This document shows positions 61,031-64,000 of a DNA stretch of 64,000 nucleotides, one piece after another (the stretch's first letter is position 1; every line of letters starts with the position of its first letter). The DNA is from Sarcophilus harrisii (taxonomy: Eukaryota > Chordata > Mammalia > Dasyuromorphia > Dasyuridae). Location of the stretch: positions 65,844,141 to 65,908,140 of the forward strand of contig NC_045428.1 of NCBI RefSeq assembly GCF_902635505.1. The letters are read 5' to 3'. Under the pieces are notes generated by a model. It saw only the letters and a list, made by a program, of their open reading frames with translations. It was not told the origin of the DNA and ran no database searches. Both the position numbers and the translations under genes were made by a program.

Positions 61031-61755
61031 AATTGTGTTCCCCACGTGCAAGGAATTGTGTATCTGTTACATAACCTTACTAGATTGTGAAACTCCACAA
61101 AAATTTTGTGTCTCTCTCAGAGCTTAGTGCAAAACTCTAAACACAGTAGATGCTCAATATATGATTTGAGAGACTAGGTGAGGACCATGATGATCACATA
61201 CCTGAAGACAATGGTACGGGTTTCCTCAGTTCGGGGTATGGGAATACATCTATGATTTAGAAGAGCAGCCTTAGGGGAGTAGTTGTGATGTGACTTCCCT
61301 GTTAGGAAGAACCTCAGATTCTGTTCATATGGAATAATGTGAAGTCAATTAATTTATCCATCCTGTCTCCAATCTAATTAGCATCTTTAAAGATATTCAC
61401 CACAACCTTTGATGGAAACTTAACTTTCCTGGACTATCCTACTTGTAAGAAGCTCCATAGCAACCATCATAATCCATCCCCCAACTTCTGGGTATCTTCA
61501 AATAACTTTTTGAGATATTGATTAGCATATCTTCAGGCAGGTCTAGCTCTTCACCTCTTCCTCTGAGTTTCCCACCTTTACTGATCTAGTCTTCCCCAGA
61601 AGCCCCCAAGGATAAATTTCCCCTACAAAAGATCTGCTTTTGATGAAGATATTTGCTAAAATCTCTTCAGGACTAAGCCGGCTCTGAGGTAATCAATCTC
61701 TTTCTTTCTCTCATGGTGATGACTTCAGGATTAGGTGTGGTTAGCAGAGATCATT

Positions 61756-62292
61756 AGATCCCGGATGTCGGCAGGGAGAAGGCTCTGATAGAGATCAGTT
61801 TAGCTCCATGATCCCATGGGGAGGTCATCCAGTCTGAAATCCAAGTTATGTCAAACCTCTGAGACCCAATTCTATAAGGATCTCCAGCAGTCTCACTTTA
61901 CCACCTCCTTATTCTAGTCCCCGAGGTTAAATTTTCCCTATTAAATCTACTTATGGGCCACCCCATAGATAGTGCCTTCCTTTAGGTCAGTCCCCCAGGT
62001 CACTCTGCCTTGAGTGTCTTTCCCCTTCCCCTTCCCCCATGCTATCTGGTATTTTTCTCAACTCCACTCTGCTTCCTAACCCCACTTCTCCTTATTGCTA
62101 GCTAACTCTTTGGGGGTGCTATGTCCCCTTCAGGAAAGCCCCTTTCTATGTTCTCCCAACTTTTCATTATTTCATAATTTCATTATCTTCCATTCCTGGT
62201 GTCTATTGTATCCCTCCATTTTGTTTGTACCCTCTTCCCCTAAATAAATCTATCTTCTGTCAAAGAGAATGGCCACTGTGAATTTGTTACAT
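61756..62292 (+). mobile_element. LTR-like fossil, right member of an inverted pair
   Basis: Counterpart of 59880-60408 in the opposite orientation. AATAAA (62243-62248, within CCCTAAATAAATC) is followed by TCTTCTGTCAAAGAGAATGG, like the 3' end of an LTR. A weaker related stretch lies to its left (about 61560-61700), so the copy may be longer or partly duplicated. The family is not identified. Probably a solitary LTR of an old endogenous retrovirus. Confidence 0.5.
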
Positions 62293-62516
62293 TTATTTTG
62301 AACTAGATATTGCTATTCCAATCACATCAGTTGCTTGTGCCACAAAGGGGATAAATGATTTGTCGAGGGTCACATAGTAAGTAGTGTGTGAAAAGCAACA
62401 TTTTATCTACTCAATGGTATCTAGTCAAAACAGCAGGAATAAATTTAGAAATTGCCATGAAAATAATGAAACTAAGTTGAAAAAAAAAAAAAAAAACAGA
62501 AAACAACTTGCTTTGT

Positions 62517-62537
62517 TTTATTGGGTGTATTTTTATT
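62517..62537 (-). terminator. SMARCAL1: SMARCAL1 candidate polyadenylation signals (two AATAAA)
   Basis: Two AATAAA hexamers on the gene strand, at 62537-62532 and 62522-62517, lie 75-95 bases after the SMARCAL1 stop. They sit in a T-rich stretch (A-rich on the gene strand), so one could be incidental. A 3' UTR of about 0.1 kb is inferred. Confidence 0.55.
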
Positions 62538-62611
62538 TTATTTTTTTTTAAATCAGTGATTTTCTTTTAAGGTCTGTTTCCCCCTGAAAGTCAAATGACA
62601 AGTCCTCCCTG

Positions 62612-62827
62612 TCATTTTTGATCGAAAAAGTCCGTAATCCGTCTCTTCTTAGGTGAGCTCGCTTCCCAGGAGCTGACTTCATCTTGGGAATCACTTGCCA
62701 TCTCTGAGGAGGTTCCTTTCTCATAGATTTCCGCTGCCTCCAACAGTGCCTCATCCATATCTTCTCCATAGTCATCTTCCTCTAAGGATGATCTCAAGAG
62801 GTCATAAATTTTCTTCTGCTTTGGGTC
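62612..62827 (-). CDS. SMARCAL1: SMARCAL1 terminal coding exon (C-terminal 71 residues)
   Basis: SMARCAL1 is an SNF2-family ATP-dependent DNA annealing helicase that restarts stalled replication forks in the nucleus. This exon opens after a pyrimidine-rich acceptor ending AAAG and reads DPKQKKIYDLLRSSLEE, then LLEAAEIYEKG and ASSPKKRRITDFFDQK before TGA. From memory the human C-terminus has the same landmarks in the same order: DPKQQKIYDL, LLEAAE, then ASPQKKRR with a phenylalanine-rich end. It is an acidic linker after the helicase domain with a basic KKRR cluster. The protein here stops at FFDQK, whereas I recall human continuing after FFD with a short tail ending TSPL. Upstream exons are not seen between 62.9 and 64.0 kb and should lie beyond the window. 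Confidence 0.87.
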   Translation of the reverse strand, partial: DPKQKKIYDLLRSSLEEDDYGEDMDEALLEAAEIYEKGTSSEMASDSQDEVSSWEASSPKKRRITDFFDQK

Positions 62828-63239
62828 CTTTGATGGGAAAGGGAAATTAGGATAATTCAAACACAAGGGAAAGAAATACCATACTCCGACTCTCTCACAA
62901 TTTTCCTAGGCCCTTGGAGAAGTGGGCAATCCCAAATTCTCCGCCTAGACCATTGACAACAATAGTATCTATTATCATTCCCTCCCCTCCTTCTCTTAAC
63001 AAACTCATTTAGACTTGCCCCAAGTCATAAAGTTTATAAAGGCAGAGCTGGACTGGAATCCACAGGATCATGGATTCAGGACCAAAAAAAAAAAAAACGA
63101 GGCAGAATCCACCCTTTTCATTTACAGATGAGAAAACAAGCCCAGAAAGGCTGAGGGTTTGTTCAAGGTCACACAAACAGCCGGCGTTTTCAACAAAGGC
63201 CTTTTGACTCTCAAATCAGTGAGACCACACACCAGGCTG

Positions 63240-64000
63240 TCCGTTAAAAAGTCCTTCAATCAACTAGAAAAGGAGATCCTTAAAGAAGAAAATGATTCTT
63301 TGAAAATTAGAATTGGGTAAGGGGAAGCCAGTGAAAAGAATGGAAAAAAACAAAAACCAAAACCAAAAAAACAAAAAACAAAAACAAAAACCAGAACAGA
63401 ATGTGAAATACAAAAAAATCCAACAGATTTGGAGAACAGATCAAGAGAAAACATAAGATTAATTAGACTACCTGAAAGCTGTGACCACAAAAAGCACCTT
63501 GACACAATAACATAAGAAATAATCAAAGAAAATTGCCCTGAAGTGATGGAAGTGATAGAGGGGAAAGTAGAAGTAGAAAAAAAAAAAAAAAACCACCAAT
63601 CACCAGCTTAAAGGAAAACATATAGGAACATTATTTCTAAATTTTGAAACTCCCAGATCAAAGAGAAAATTTATAAGAAACAAACAAAACCAATTCAAAT
63701 ATTCTGTAGCTACAATTAAAAGTGTACAGGATTTATCAGCAACTACAATAAAAGGCTGCAGGTTCTGAATATTTTATATATAATCAAAAGAACTAGGTCT
63801 ACAAAATTAAGTATAATATTAAATTTAAAAAAAAGGACATTCAATGTCAGATCTTCAGGATTTTATTGCAAAGAAACTTGAACTCAATAGGAAATTTAAC
63901 ATATAAGAACCAACATCAAAGACTAATTTCAAGGGATTCAATAAGGACAAATTTTGTTTAATGTGTAGAAATGTAAACCATATGTCTAAGACTGATGTTA
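63240..64000 (+). mobile_element. Decayed L1 ORF1, running off the window edge
   Basis: AAAATTAGAATTGGGTAAGG, AGAAAATTGCCCTGAAGTGA, GAACATTATTTCTAAATTTTG and CCAATTCAAATATTCTGTAG follow the order of marsupial L1 ORF1 (coiled coil, then RNA-binding domain). The reading frame is broken by many stops and several A-rich insertions. It starts just right of the SMARCAL1 last exon, inside the preceding intron. Confidence 0.6.

Noticed and set aside
62548-62775. 75-codon minus frame overlapping the SMARCAL1 exon
   Set aside because: Alternate-frame shadow; the recognisable SMARCAL1 residues are in the other frame.
63240-63526. 88-codon Phe/Val-rich minus frame
   Set aside because: Antisense to the decayed L1 ORF1; its composition comes from A-rich insertions.

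Overview
The window looks like marsupial nuclear DNA. It is AT-rich and gene-poor, and most recognisable sequence is interspersed repeats: tRNA-derived CORE/MIR-type SINEs with the heads and tails seen in marsupials, L1s with a marsupial-type 3' UTR, L2 and CR1/L3 LINE fragments, and hAT-Charlie DNA transposons. An Australian marsupial fits the repeat mix best in my judgement, but I cannot fix the species from sequence alone.

I can support only two host protein genes, both on the minus strand. RPL37A is complete: four coding exons between 38932 and 43542 encode a 92-residue large-subunit ribosomal protein. It has a CpG-island promoter, a pyrimidine-rich start region and an NRF1-type palindrome. 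The terminal coding exon of SMARCAL1 lies at 62612-62827. In human SMARCAL1 is followed by RPL37A in the same orientation and then by IGFBP2/IGFBP5, so the order SMARCAL1 (right) to RPL37A (left) is conserved synteny. IGFBP2 would be expected to the left of base 1 and I see no trace of it here.

Layout: 1-38.3 kb is intergenic, with SINE, MIR, L2, CR1 and hAT debris, an old L1 3' UTR at 6.1-6.7 kb, a young truncated L1 at 14.7-15.2 kb, an L1 5' end at 33.6-34.3 kb and two odd CpG-bearing islets at 28.7 and 30.7-31.1 kb. RPL37A occupies 38.9-43.6 kb. Immediately upstream of its promoter is a 1.4 kb AT-rich minisatellite (43.74-45.16 kb) with a nested higher-order structure. The 45-58 kb stretch is a pile-up of nested transposons, including an L1 that appears to carry a 3' transduction, an L1 inside a SINE, and a SINE with a hugely expanded tail inside another repeat. 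An inverted pair of LTR-like fossils lies at 59.9-62.3 kb, then the SMARCAL1 last exon, then a decayed L1 ORF1 running off the right edge.

The most interesting items are the higher-order minisatellite next to the RPL37A promoter, the L1 3' transduction with its own AATAAA and a 15-bp target duplication, and the altered C-terminus of SMARCAL1. I found no operon-like, CRISPR-like or clearly novel protein-coding system.
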